A DNA stretch of 45,785 bases from Clostridia bacterium (GCA_016287565.1 JAEFAM010000013.1:1-45785); one strand, 5' to 3'; positions 1 to 7,942 are shown, counted from the first letter of the stretch. Notes: generated by a model not told the origin, from the sequence alone. Numbers and translations: made by a program.

Positions 1-858
1 ACGGTCGGAAGTATGATCATGGCGTTCCTGACCTGCGCCTTCGGCTCCCTCGTGGTGGCCTTCGCGCTGAATCAGGTGCTGAAACCCGCGGGATTCTCTC
101 CCGGCGGCGTCACCGGTCTTTCCGTGCTGGTGAACAAACTTACCAACAACGTGGTCCCCGTGGGCGCGGCCCAGATCGCCATGAACATCCCGCTGTTCAT
201 ACTCGGGTACAGGACGCTGGGTAAGGAGTTCATTTTCCGGTCCATAATGGGCACGCTGATGACGTCGATATTCGTTGACGCGCTGAGCTTTACGGCGAAC
301 TACTGGGTGCTGGAGACGGAACCGATATTGTCCGCCGTATGGGGCGGCGTGCTGCTGGGGGTGGGATACGGCATCATATTCCGCACAGGCGCCACCACGG
401 GAGGCACGGACATTGCCGCCAGGATATTGCAGAGGAAGATGGGCTATCTGACGCTCGGGCAGCTCCTGCTCTTCTTCAACTTCCTGTTCCTGGTAGTGGT
501 CGGACTGGTCAACTGGTCCGTCAGCGCGTCGCTGTACACCGGCATCACCGTGTTCATTTCTTCCAAAGTGGTGGATCAGGTGGAAGGCGGCGTCAATTAC
601 GCCAAAGAGGTGCTGCTGGTGTCGGACAAGGCTCAGGAGATCGGTTCGGACGTTATCAGCGAACTGGGCCGCGGGGCAACGATCCTTCACGGCCAGGGCG
701 CTTTCACCGGCAAGGAGCATCCCGTGCTCTGGGTAGTGGTGTACAACAGGCAATTGCCCAAGCTCAGGGAGATAGCGGCCCGCCACGATCCCGGCGTTTT
801 CATCGCCATCAAGGACGTGCGGGAGGCCAAGGGCCTGATGAAGACCGGGCGCTTCTGA
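1..858 (+). CDS. YitT family membrane protein (5'-partial)
   Basis: This is an integral membrane protein of the YitT type, which combines an N-terminal DUF161 transmembrane region with a C-terminal soluble DUF2179 domain. The visible part has about five hydrophobic helices (roughly residues 1-190) with the family hallmark PGGVTG near residue 30 and GATTGGTD near residue 125. The DUF2179 part follows, with GRGATILHGQGAFTG and a VVYNRQLPKLR stretch. The frame is open to the left edge, and the first hydrophobic helix seems to begin before the ATG at 13, so the true start probably lies just outside the window. A strong terminator follows the stop. The transported substrate is unknown for the family. 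The family call is secure; the function is not. Confidence 0.88.
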   Translation, partial: TVGSMIMAFLTCAFGSLVVAFALNQVLKPAGFSPGGVTGLSVLVNKLTNNVVPVGAAQIAMNIPLFILGYRTLGKEFIFRSIMGTLMTSIFVDALSFTANYWVLETEPILSAVWGGVLLGVGYGIIFRTGATTGGTDIAARILQRKMGYLTLGQLLLFFNFLFLVVVGLVNWSVSASLYTGITVFISSKVVDQVEGGVNYAKEVLLVSDKAQEIGSDVISELGRGATILHGQGAFTGKEHPVLWVVVYNRQLPKLREIAARHDPGVFIAIKDVREAKGLMKTGRF

Positions 859-872
859 TAAAAACGAAAACA

Positions 873-899
873 GGGCCGGATGACCTCCGGCCCTTTCTT
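873..899 (+). terminator. Rho-independent terminator after yitT-like gene
   Basis: GGGCCGGA (873-880) and TCCGGCCC (886-893) form a perfect 8-bp stem with loop TGACC, followed by TTTCTT. It lies between convergent genes. The T-tract favours plus-strand termination. Confidence 0.85.
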
Positions 900-938
900 A
901 TTTGGTCTGTCCGCTGCCGCGCTTGCTTCAGCTGGCGT

Positions 939-1823
939 TCAGCGTATCTCTTTCAGCAGTTCGGGCGTGTATGGCGGAATGGCGCCCAGGTGTTCCACCA
1001 CGTAATTGGCCAGCTTCGAAGCCCTCAGCAGGCATTCCTCTACGTCGACGCCGTTCAGATAATTGTACAGGAAGCAGGCGGAAAGGGAATCGCCGCCGCC
1101 TACGGTGGACACCAGTTTGACGTGGGGAACGGGGGAGTAATAGAGCTTGTCCTCCTCCGCCGAATAGACCGCCGCGCCGTCTTTGTCCAGCGTCAGCAAT
1201 ACCAGCTTCATATTGGGATATTTTCTGGTGAGCGCCCGGCAGAAAGCCAGGTGGTCGCCGTTGTCCGCGTCGATCCGCACGGCATCCTGCTCGTCCCGGG
1301 ACAGCTTCATGATCGTAGCCTTCCCGAGGGCAAGTTCCACCAGGTCCTGCGTGTAATTCGTCTTGCGAATGTTGATGTCGAAAAAGAACTCGCGGAAGCG
1401 GCCGTGCTCGAAAAGTTCCAGCAGGGAAGCCCGGGAAGGGTAGTCGGGCTGCCTCACGGGAAGCGTGCCGAAGTAGAGCGCGTCACCTTCCGCGGCGCCG
1501 CCGTCCTCGTTCTTCGGCAGCGGGATGCAGTCGTACGCCACCGGGAAAGGCAGATCGTAATCCGGGATCCCGTCGGTCAAAGTGATCAGGCTCCGCCCCG
1601 TGGGAACGTCAGCGATCCTTGCCACGCCGGACAGGTCAACGCCGTATTTTTGCGCCTCGGCGTATGCGTCGTCGCCCTCTTTATCCAGGCCCAGCGCGGA
1701 CAACATCTTCACGTCTGCTCCCAGCTGTGCCATATGCGCCGCGAAATTGAACGCCGCGCCTCCGATCTCGCGCTTGTCCGGGAAAATATCCCACAATATA
1801 TCTCCGAAAACTGTGATCTTCAT
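939..1823 (-). CDS. PfkB-family carbohydrate kinase (fructokinase-like)
   Basis: This 294-residue ribokinase/PfkB-family kinase should phosphorylate a sugar or sugar-like alcohol using ATP in the cytoplasm. The N-terminus KITVFGDILWD and the GGAAFNFAAHMAQLGA stretch match the PfkB substrate-side signature. The C-terminal signature is TVGGGDSLSACFL, whose Asp is the expected catalytic base; the usual GAGD is GGGD here. Length is typical for a fructokinase. The start is supported by an AGGAG ribosome site and by a promoter upstream (TTGCAC, 17 bp, TATAAT on the minus strand). It is a single-gene unit convergent with the YitT gene. The sugar cannot be deduced; fructose is the usual substrate of the nearest-looking subfamily. 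Confidence 0.85.
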   Translation of the reverse strand: MKITVFGDILWDIFPDKREIGGAAFNFAAHMAQLGADVKMLSALGLDKEGDDAYAEAQKYGVDLSGVARIADVPTGRSLITLTDGIPDYDLPFPVAYDCIPLPKNEDGGAAEGDALYFGTLPVRQPDYPSRASLLELFEHGRFREFFFDINIRKTNYTQDLVELALGKATIMKLSRDEQDAVRIDADNGDHLAFCRALTRKYPNMKLVLLTLDKDGAAVYSAEEDKLYYSPVPHVKLVSTVGGGDSLSACFLYNYLNGVDVEECLLRASKLANYVVEHLGAIPPYTPELLKEIR

Positions 1824-1861
1824 CGCTGCTGCTCCTTGCTCAATGCTTAGTCTGTGTTTGA

Positions 1862-1890
1862 ATTATACACTAAGGCAGCAGCATGTGCAA
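1862..1890 (-). promoter_or_regulatory. Promoter of the PfkB kinase gene
   Basis: Read on the minus strand: -35 TTGCAC (1890-1885), a 17-bp spacer, and -10 TATAAT (1867-1862), 39 bp before the ATG. It abuts the first unit of the mini-hairpin array. Confidence 0.7.
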
Positions 1891-2150
1891 ATGATGTCGC
1901 TGCGCTAATGAGGTCGCCGATGGCAATGATGCGTGCGTTGCACATGATGCTTGCCCTGGCGGGCAAATGATGCGCACGTTGCGCATGATGCCGTTCACTT
2001 TGTTCACTAATTAAATGGAACGAAATTGATTTTATCCTCAATTAGTCCCGCAGGGACGACATCATTAGCGAAGCGTCCTCATTAGCGCAGCGACATCATT
2101 CCATCATTAGCCCCGCAAGGGGCGTCATCATTGCCGCAGGCAGCTTTATG
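1886..2150. repeat. Mini-hairpin array A (ATGATG / CATCATT spacers)
   Basis: This noncoding stretch is built from short perfect palindromes, each with a different stem, separated by a constant word. Examples are GTGC-gtt-GCAC (1933-1943), TTGCCC-tggc-GGGCAA (1951-1966), TGCGC-acgtt-GCGCA (1971-1985) and GCCCC-gcaa-GGGGC (2110-2123). In the left half the word is ATGATG; in the right half it is the reverse complement CATCATT, so the array is itself a large inverted structure around an AT-rich centre (2000-2045). No gene is supported here. Confidence 0.75.
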
Positions 2151-2163
2151 TGCGCGGCATACG

Positions 2164-4359
2164 TCATTCAACGATAATTTTGAGGTCAAGATCCGCCAGC
2201 ACGCCGTTGGACCGCTTGATCCACGAGTTCTGCAGCTCCTCCGGGATCATTGACAGGAGGCTTTGGCTGTAGATGTGGACGGTGGCTTCGCCGGGTTCCA
2301 GCCCCGTAACGGTGAACCAGATAAGTGGATCCGCAGAGCAGTCGAGGTTGGCGAATGTGACCGTGTTGCCGCTCAGAGAGCCGGGGCCGCCGTAAAGCGC
2401 TTCCACTCCCGCGGTATTGACGTTATCTCCCAGCCTGTAAAGGATCGCCTGCGAGTCACCGAAACTGATCTCCACGCTGAAGCTGCCCATGGGGAGCGCC
2501 TTAAAGAGGAGGACCGGGATAATGAGCGTCTCACCGGCTTTCAGATGGACTTCCTTGTACGTCTTTACCCAGTCGCAGGACTTTTCGGGGTCGTTTAGCG
2601 ACGAATAGGCCAGCAGCGAGTCATAAAACGGCCTCCTGGTGTATGGCACCGGATCGGGTATGGAAGCCTCGTCGGCGTCCGCGGGGTACGGTTCGAGACC
2701 TGGATTCAGGAAACTGCTGTCTAACAGGTCGAACAGGGTGCCGCCGCAGATCTTCCACACGCCTCCTGCCTTTAGGAATTTCACGGTGGCATAGCCCGGA
2801 TAATCATTATTGCCGCTGCGCTCTATTATGGCGTCGTGACGGCCTGCCATTTCCGGAAGAACGGCAACGGCTTTGTCCCCGTCGTAAGATATCTCCATCT
2901 CGTCGAAATTGAAATACCAGGGAAGAATGACTTCGCTGCCGTAAGACCCGCTGCGGTAATATGCATATCCGTCAACGAATTTCATACATCTGCCGTCCAG
3001 CAGCCTCTCTGCCATTTCATCTGTTGTGAACCGTTTCGCGTACGCTTCCCAGATTCCGGCGTCAGAGAGCGTCCCCATTACTCTGTAAAACTTTATAGGG
3101 CCGCTCCATATCGTTCCCGGTGTCTTTCCCGCCGCTTCGTCTATAAGCTTCGTTTCACGAAGGAACTCTCCGGACATATGCGTCAACTGGTAGACGTCAT
3201 AGAGCACCGTGTCCAGCGCCCGCACCACGTCGTCCTTATTCAGCGCTTCGCCTTCAAGCGCAAAATCTGAATCGTATTCAGTGAGCACCGCGTCCGCGTC
3301 GTTAAGCCCCGCCAGTTTCCAGTGACCGTCTTCGAAAGCAAAAGTGCAATAGATGACGACTTCCAGTTCTCTTTCGTCATATTCGCCGCTGTAATCGGCT
3401 CTAAACCAAGCCGTGTTTTTGCCGTCGATGACGATGTTGTCCAGATCTTCTTCCGATATTGTGAAGGGGGTATAGCCCCAGGTCTGGGCGCTGAAACGCG
3501 CCCGGTAATAGACCTTGCCGTCGTCCGTAACGAGATAATTGTCAGTTGTCCAGCCGTACTTTTCGGCAAGTTCGGAGGTGAACGTGGCTTTGACCAGTTC
3601 CCGGACGCCCTCCTCGTCATAGCCGTCCAGCACCCGCCTGTAATAAGTGTGCAGGCCGGTATCGTTATCGACGAACGTGAGATCTTCGCCCACGTCGTGA
3701 TTCCTGTAATTTGTCCCGCCTCTGAACCACTGGAATGCCCAGTCCGAACTGTTGATTATGTCCATACCGTTTCGCACCAGCCAGATCGCTTCGGCCTTCG
3801 AGATCTGCGAAGGATCGGGATCGGCAGGGGTGGGAGCGGGTGTGGGCCGCGGAGTCCATTCGGGCGTCGGCGTTTTCGTTGGCGTCGGTTCTTCCGTCCG
3901 CACTGTTTCCGTGGCGGTTGGTGTCAACCCGGGAGTCTGGGAAGGCGACACAGTGGTGGTCGATGAAGGAGTCGACGTCTGTTCGGGCGACGCGGTCAAT
4001 GACGCCGTTGCCGTAAGCGCGGGCTCCGTTTTGGCCTCCGTGGGATCCTCCGGGACAAGCGTTATCATATTGTCCGTGAAAGCCACGGTGGGATCCGGCG
4101 TGGTTACGCTGACTGTATGTTCATTGCCCGTATGCTGATCTTTCCGGTTCCTGGACACCAGCACGACGGTCATCACCGCCGCTGCGCCGACGAGGGCAAC
4201 GGTCAACGGCACCAGCGCGCCTTTCAGCCAGCCTCTGTTCCCCTGAGACCCCCGGGCCTCTTTCCCGGCGCTTCCGGGCTCCGGCGCGAATTCCGGGCAC
4301 CTGTTCAATATATCATCCGGCAACTGATCGGAATATTTCCTGATAAATTTATCTTTCAT
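2164..4359 (-). CDS. Large membrane-anchored protein coupled to an ECF sigma factor (probable anti-sigma/sensor)
   Basis: This 731-residue single-pass membrane protein has a cytoplasmic N-terminus of about 45 residues carrying the motif LPDDIL. A transmembrane helix lies at about residues 47-69, followed by a Thr/Pro/Ser-rich linker (about 95-180) and a large extracytoplasmic part. That part appears to contain two repeats of a roughly 150-residue domain, both ending in a G-x-WK(L/I)-x-G-type strand. The C-terminal 130 residues (KAGETLIIPVLL onward) look like a beta-sandwich, possibly cohesin-like; this is a weak resemblance. Its ATG overlaps the stop of the sigma gene by 4 nt (ATGA), so the two are translated together. 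By family logic it would hold or release that sigma factor in response to an envelope signal. That role is inferred; no known anti-sigma domain is certain. Confidence 0.7.
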   Translation of the reverse strand: MKDKFIRKYSDQLPDDILNRCPEFAPEPGSAGKEARGSQGNRGWLKGALVPLTVALVGAAAVMTVVLVSRNRKDQHTGNEHTVSVTTPDPTVAFTDNMITLVPEDPTEAKTEPALTATASLTASPEQTSTPSSTTTVSPSQTPGLTPTATETVRTEEPTPTKTPTPEWTPRPTPAPTPADPDPSQISKAEAIWLVRNGMDIINSSDWAFQWFRGGTNYRNHDVGEDLTFVDNDTGLHTYYRRVLDGYDEEGVRELVKATFTSELAEKYGWTTDNYLVTDDGKVYYRARFSAQTWGYTPFTISEEDLDNIVIDGKNTAWFRADYSGEYDERELEVVIYCTFAFEDGHWKLAGLNDADAVLTEYDSDFALEGEALNKDDVVRALDTVLYDVYQLTHMSGEFLRETKLIDEAAGKTPGTIWSGPIKFYRVMGTLSDAGIWEAYAKRFTTDEMAERLLDGRCMKFVDGYAYYRSGSYGSEVILPWYFNFDEMEISYDGDKAVAVLPEMAGRHDAIIERSGNNDYPGYATVKFLKAGGVWKICGGTLFDLLDSSFLNPGLEPYPADADEASIPDPVPYTRRPFYDSLLAYSSLNDPEKSCDWVKTYKEVHLKAGETLIIPVLLFKALPMGSFSVEISFGDSQAILYRLGDNVNTAGVEALYGGPGSLSGNTVTFANLDCSADPLIWFTVTGLEPGEATVHIYSQSLLSMIPEELQNSWIKRSNGVLADLDLKIIVE

Positions 4360-4934
4360 ACGTCAATGCCATCCTTCCTGAGGCGCGCCGCCAGCCCCGA
4401 CCTGATGCGGGAGAGCGTGGACTTGACCGTCCCGGCGGGTATGCCCAGCCTGCGGGCGATCTCTCCGACCCTGGCCCCGTAGCGGTACCGGGCAACGAAT
4501 ATCTTCTGCTCCTTTAAAGGCAGCGCCCGGACAAACTCGGCGATCCCGCTGCGGATCCGTTCTTCCTCGGACCTGGCTTCCACCGTTTCCTCCGTTGACG
4601 CCCCGGTGTCCGCCAGCTCCGGAAGCGACCCTCCGTCGATGGACACCGCGGCCTCGGAAGGGATGCGCTTGTCCGCGTTGTCCTTCCTTATCCGGCTGAG
4701 CGCCGTATTGCGGGCGATCGCCGCCAGGTACGCTTCAAGGTTGTCCGGCACGGTCCCGGGGATGCTGTTCCAGGCTTTGAGGTAAACGTCGCTTACGCAC
4801 TCGTCAACGTCTTCTTCGTTCCGAAGTACGTTCCGGGCAACCTGTTTCAGCTTCGCTCCGTATTTTGTTTCGATCTCCCTGAGCGCCCTTTCGTCGCGGG
4901 CCCCCAGCAGCTCGATTATGCCTGAATCGTCCAA
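4356..4934 (-). CDS. ECF-type RNA polymerase sigma factor
   Basis: This 192-residue sigma-70 family protein has the two-domain layout of ECF factors. Region 2 spans about residues 1-90, with LGARDERALREIETKYG, the conserved NEEDVDECVSDVYLKAW core and a YLAAIARNTAL stretch. Region 4 spans about 125-188, with PLKEQKIFVARYRYG and the helix-turn-helix VGEIARRLGIPAGTVKSTLSRIR. It would direct polymerase to a small regulon, probably including its own promoter. The downstream gene begins inside its stop codon and encodes the likely membrane partner. The same gene arrangement recurs at 27316-29681, where the region-4 core VARYRYG is also shared. Confidence 0.92.
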   Translation of the reverse strand: MDDSGIIELLGARDERALREIETKYGAKLKQVARNVLRNEEDVDECVSDVYLKAWNSIPGTVPDNLEAYLAAIARNTALSRIRKDNADKRIPSEAAVSIDGGSLPELADTGASTEETVEARSEEERIRSGIAEFVRALPLKEQKIFVARYRYGARVGEIARRLGIPAGTVKSTLSRIRSGLAARLRKDGIDV

Positions 4935-5041
4935 ATCCTGCGCTCCTTTGCTCTGCCTTCACCTGGTATGACGCGTTTTTTTGAAGATGGTTCGCGAAAT
5001 ATGAAATTTTCCCGAACGAATTTACTATATAGGCTGAGGGT

Positions 5042-5070
5042 AGTATAGCAGATTTCGGCCGAAAAAGGAA
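5042..5070 (-). promoter_or_regulatory. Possible promoter with 12-bp palindrome upstream of the ECF sigma gene
   Basis: On the minus strand a TATACT hexamer (5047-5042) lies about 110 bp before the sigma start. The perfect palindrome TTTCGGCCGAAA (5053-5064) occupies the spacer just upstream. The corresponding -35 position reads TTCCTT, which is poor, so the promoter may be activator- or alternative-sigma-dependent. Not proven. Confidence 0.35.
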
Positions 5071-5073
5071 CTT

Positions 5074-5120
5074 GTAGAACGGGGGACAGGTACCCGTAGA
5101 ACGGGGGACAGGTACCCGTT
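5074..5120. repeat. REP-like ACGGGGGACAGGTACC repeat, two tandem copies
   Basis: A 22-bp unit beginning GTAGAACGGGGGACAGG occurs at 5074-5095 and again at 5096-5117. Related copies occur at 5345-5367, 13208-13289 and 18148-18170, so this is a dispersed repeat family in this genome. Confidence 0.7.
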
Positions 5121-5345
5121 TTAGCTAAATTCACCCTCCGGGTGAGCGAAATTGGATCCTGCGGATCCAGCTAAATTGCGCGACGAGGCGCGCAGCTAAA
5201 TCGAAGCCTGCGGCTTCGGCGAAACAGAATTTATCCTTCACCCGCACGTCAGCGCGAATATCACTCGTCCTTCAGGACGAATATCACTCGGCGCAGCCGA
5301 ATATCTCTCGCCGAAGGCGAATATCACTGTGCGAAGCAGTCTCCG
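5118..5345. repeat. Mini-hairpin array B (GCTAAA / ATATCACT spacers)
   Basis: A run of short palindromes with differing stems is joined by constant words. The first half uses GCTAAA or GCGAAA: TCACCC-tcc-GGGTGA (5131-5145), TGGATCC-tgc-GGATCCA (5153-5169), then CGAAGCC-tgc-GGCTTCG. The second half uses AATATCACT: CGTCC-ttc-AGGACG, CGGC-gca-GCCG, CGCC-gaa-GGCG, CTGTGC-gaa-GCAG. It is the same architecture as array A with a different spacer word. No coding potential is supported. Confidence 0.75.
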
Positions 5346-5367
5346 AACGGGGGACAGGTACGGGTTC
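5345..5367. repeat. REP-like ACGGGGGACAGG repeat, single copy
   Basis: GAACGGGGGACAGGTACGGG closes the mini-hairpin array on its right side. The matching pair at 5074-5117 lies just beyond its left side, so the array is bracketed by copies of this element. Confidence 0.6.
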
Positions 5368-5420
5368 AGGCGCCGTCGTTGCCATTTTGTTGCCCATTTC
5401 GGACGTTCAAAAAAGCGGGA

Positions 5421-5721
5421 GTTAAGTAAAATGGCCTGATTTTTATGATTTTACTTAACATTGTCGCTCATTTTACCCGTCAGGCGCTGCCTTCGATCCA
5501 AAACCTTCCATCATTTTGGGCAAGGCAGCGGCGCCGGTCGGTTAATGATCGAACGGCAGACGCGAGACCTTCTCAAACTTGCAATTGGAATAAACGGAAG
5601 GACAATATTCATAAAACCGCGCTGCCATTCCCATATTAGCGCTGAAATCAAATGGGCGATATTGGCGAACAGGCAGAGCAGAGTTAAGTAAAAGCATAGA
5701 AAAACACGTTTTTTGCTTAAC
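5421..5721. repeat. GTTAAGTAAAA inverted-repeat element (possible MITE-like remnant)
   Basis: GTTAAGTAAAAT (5421-5432) and ATTTTACTTAAC (5448-5459) form a perfect 12-bp inverted repeat. About 250 bp on, GTTAAGTAAAA (5683-5693) is followed by TTTTTTGCTTAAC (5709-5721), an imperfect version of the same dyad. The interior has only short open frames with no recognisable family. It could be a small non-autonomous element of about 300 bp with matching ends, or a pair of operators. Apart from this, 5370-5860 shows nothing recognisable. Confidence 0.5.
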
Positions 5722-5866
5722 TTTAAATTTTACAAAATGCGGTTACAGAGCCGGGCAGCCCAAATGCGAAAACAGAGCCCAAATCAGATGCGGGACCGGC
5801 AGATCTTCACGGAAAGAAGAAACGGCTTTACCTTTAAACGGACCTTTAAAAGGTTCAAAAAAACGC

Positions 5867-5896
5867 TTGCAATCCGCAGGCGAACCGTGTTAAAAT
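5867..5896 (+). promoter_or_regulatory. Promoter of rpmE
   Basis: TTGCAA (5867-5872), an 18-bp spacer and TAAAAT (5891-5896). Transcription would start near 5903, giving a leader of about 120 nt before rpmE. Confidence 0.65.
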
Positions 5897-5914
5897 ATAT
5901 GTTGCTGTTCTGTC

Positions 5915-5940
5915 CGCACGGTTAGGTCCGTGCAGGAATC
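5915..5940 (+). promoter_or_regulatory. Hairpin in the rpmE leader
   Basis: GCACGG and CCGTGC pair around the loop TTAGGT close to the predicted 5' end of the rpmE transcript. L31 genes in several phyla carry autoregulatory leader RNAs, so this may be part of one; only the hairpin itself is visible. Confidence 0.35.
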
Positions 5941-6024
5941 GGGCGCATAAAAAGCAAATCGGGCAGAAGCCGGGTTGCCCGCGGCAAACGGCTGAAGCTG
6001 TTAGTGTGAAAGAAGGTGACAGGA

Positions 6025-6222
6025 ATGAAAGAAGGAATTCATCCCAAGTTTTTTGAAACGACCGCAAAATGCGCGTGCGGCGAAACGTTCACTACTTATT
6101 CTACGAAGAAGGATATCACCGTAGAAATCTGCTCCAAGTGCCATCCTTACTACACTGGAAAGCAGAAACTGGTTGATACCGGCGGCCGCGTAGACAAGTT
6201 CAACAAGAGGTATGGGCTGTAA
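6025..6222 (+). CDS. rpmE: Ribosomal protein L31 (zinc-binding form)
   Basis: This 65-residue protein of the large ribosomal subunit sits at the central protuberance and bridges the subunits. It begins MKEGIHPKF and has the four-cysteine zinc site of the C+ form: CAC near residues 16-18 and CSKC in the middle of the chain. It ends [14 protein letters not shown], a typical L31 tail. The ATG at 6025 is preferred over the GTG at 6016 because AAGGTG lies 6 nt before the ATG. It is transcribed alone, between a promoter at 5867-5896 and a terminator at 6300-6329. Confidence 0.97.
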   Translation: MKEGIHPKFFETTAKCACGETFTTYSTKKDITVEICSKCHPYYTGKQKLVDTGGRVDKFNKRYGL

Positions 6223-6299
6223 TCTTATTTCAGGGAAATGATCGCTCAGAAGAGAGATCCGCTGAGCCCGGCAGGCCTTACCGGCATGGGTCAATGAAG

Positions 6300-6329
6300 G
6301 CTTGCCCTTAAAAAGGCAAGCTTTTTTAT
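6300..6329 (+). terminator. Terminator after rpmE
   Basis: GCTTGCC (6300-6306) pairs with GGCAAGC (6315-6321) and is followed by TTTTTTATT. Confidence 0.88.
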
Positions 6330-6412
6330 TGCCCGACCGTCGGTCCCGCGGCACGCCGCCCCCCGGCGCCGTCAATTAAATAAAAACCAAAAACGCAAAC
6401 GGAGTTTTAGCT

Positions 6413-7741
6413 ATGCAAGTCAAAAAAAGCGAAATCAAAACAAACCTTATCGGATTAGAGATCGAATCCACCCCGGACGTTATCGAGGAAGGCCTCGAAA
6501 ACGCATTCCGCAAACATAAAAACGAATTCCGCGTCAACGGCTTCAGGCCCGGCAGGGCCCCCAGGCGCGTGGTCGAGCAGATCTACGGAAAAGAAGTCCT
6601 CTACAACGACGCCGCTGACTACGTGCTCAACAAAGAGTACGACGCCGCGGTCGAAGAGCTTGGCCTCGACGTGGTCTCCTACCCCCAGAACGTCCAGCTC
6701 AAGGAATTCTCCGCCGAAAAAGCCATATTCACGCTGGAAGTATACGTGCGCCCCGAAGTTGTCCTCGGACAGTACAAAGGCCTCGAAGTAAAGAAGATCG
6801 ACGCCTCCGTCACCGACGAAGAAGTGGAAGAGGCCGTAAAGAAAGAAGCAGAGAAAAACGCACGTATGATCTCTGTTGACGACAGGCCCGCGCAGATGGA
6901 CGACACCGTGTCCCTCGACTTCGAAGGATTCGTTGACGGAGTAGCGTTCGACGGCGGCAAGGGCGAGAACTACTCTCTGAAGCTCGGTTCCGGACAGTTC
7001 ATCCCCGGATTCGAGGAGCAGCTGGTAGGCGCCGAGATCGGCAAGGACGTGGAGGTCAACGTCACCTTCCCCGAGAACTATCAGGAAGAGTCCCTGGCCG
7101 GAAAACCCGCCCTGTTCAAATGCAAGGTCAACGAGATCAAAGTCCAGGAGCTCCCCGTAATTGACGACGAGTTCGCCTCCGACGTCAGCGAGTTCGACAC
7201 CCTTGCCGAGTACAAGGCCGATCTCCGCAAGAAGATGGAAGAGCGCAAAGAAAAGCAGGCTAAAGACTCCATGAAGGAAGAGGCAATGAAGCTTGCCGTG
7301 GAGAACGCCACGATCGAAATTCCCGAGCCCATGATCGCCTCCGAGCAGGACAGGGAAGTCGAGCGCATGGGCGAGCAGCTCAAGATGTACGGCATGAACC
7401 TCGATCAGTATCTCAAATATATGAAGATCGATGAGGCGCAGTACAGAGAGAACATCAGGCCTCAGGCCGAGATCAACGTACGCCGCGATCTGGTCATGGA
7501 CGCCATTGCCGCCGCCGAGGGCATCGAAGCCACGGAAGAAGAGATCGACAAGGAATACGATGACGCCGCCAAATACATGGGCATGGCGCTGGATCAGGTG
7601 AAGCAGATCTACGCCGGCAGCAGGGAAGGCATCATCAAGGACGTCAGGCGCAGGAAGGCCGCGGACCTCATCGCCGAAGCGGCGGTGGCCGTGGAAAAGG
7701 CCGACGACGCCCAGGGGGAAAAAGCAGGCGAGAACGCTTAA
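6413..7741 (+). CDS. tig: Trigger factor (ribosome-associated chaperone, peptidyl-prolyl isomerase)
   Basis: Trigger factor binds at the ribosome exit tunnel and shields nascent chains. The 442 residues show the three expected domains. The N-terminal ribosome-binding domain (about 1-115) carries the signature GFRPGRAPRRVVEQIYG near residues 43-60. The FKBP-like domain (about 150-235) has DDTVSLDFEGFVDGVAFDGG and GSGQFIPGFEEQLVGAEIG. A long helical C-terminal chaperone domain follows. Length is near the family norm; the last 20 residues are a Glu/Ala-rich tail. It stands immediately ahead of clpP and clpX, the usual order in many bacteria. Confidence 0.96.
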   Translation: MQVKKSEIKTNLIGLEIESTPDVIEEGLENAFRKHKNEFRVNGFRPGRAPRRVVEQIYGKEVLYNDAADYVLNKEYDAAVEELGLDVVSYPQNVQLKEFSAEKAIFTLEVYVRPEVVLGQYKGLEVKKIDASVTDEEVEEAVKKEAEKNARMISVDDRPAQMDDTVSLDFEGFVDGVAFDGGKGENYSLKLGSGQFIPGFEEQLVGAEIGKDVEVNVTFPENYQEESLAGKPALFKCKVNEIKVQELPVIDDEFASDVSEFDTLAEYKADLRKKMEERKEKQAKDSMKEEAMKLAVENATIEIPEPMIASEQDREVERMGEQLKMYGMNLDQYLKYMKIDEAQYRENIRPQAEINVRRDLVMDAIAAAEGIEATEEEIDKEYDDAAKYMGMALDQVKQIYAGSREGIIKDVRRRKAADLIAEAAVAVEKADDAQGEKAGENA

Positions 7742-7942
7742 ACAGCGGTTGACCGCCCGGCGGGAAGGGGCCTGAAAGGGAGCCCGGAACGCCAAAAGCA
7801 GCAATTTATTGACGCAAAAGATGGAAAGTTTTCCGGCGTATCGTCCAGCGGCTTTCCATCGCATTGTCTTAAGAATACCGGAATATCTCGTTCCGGGACA
7901 ACAGAATGAACGGCGCCGAAGAGCGCGACAGGAGGGATAACT

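Noticed and set aside
339-1850. 503-residue plus-strand open frame across the yitT-like and kinase genes
   Set aside because: Out of frame with both genes and runs through a strong terminator.
1886-5345. CRISPR arrays
   Set aside because: Units are palindromes of differing sequence with a very short constant spacer, which is the reverse of repeats plus unique spacers; no cas genes.
5445-5925. Small open frames of 64-76 residues in the noncoding region before rpmE
   Set aside because: No ribosome site, no recognisable family, and they overlap inverted repeats.
6455-7864. 469-residue open frame on the minus strand opposite tig
   Set aside because: Composition is an antisense shadow of a secure trigger factor gene; no family resemblance or ribosome site.
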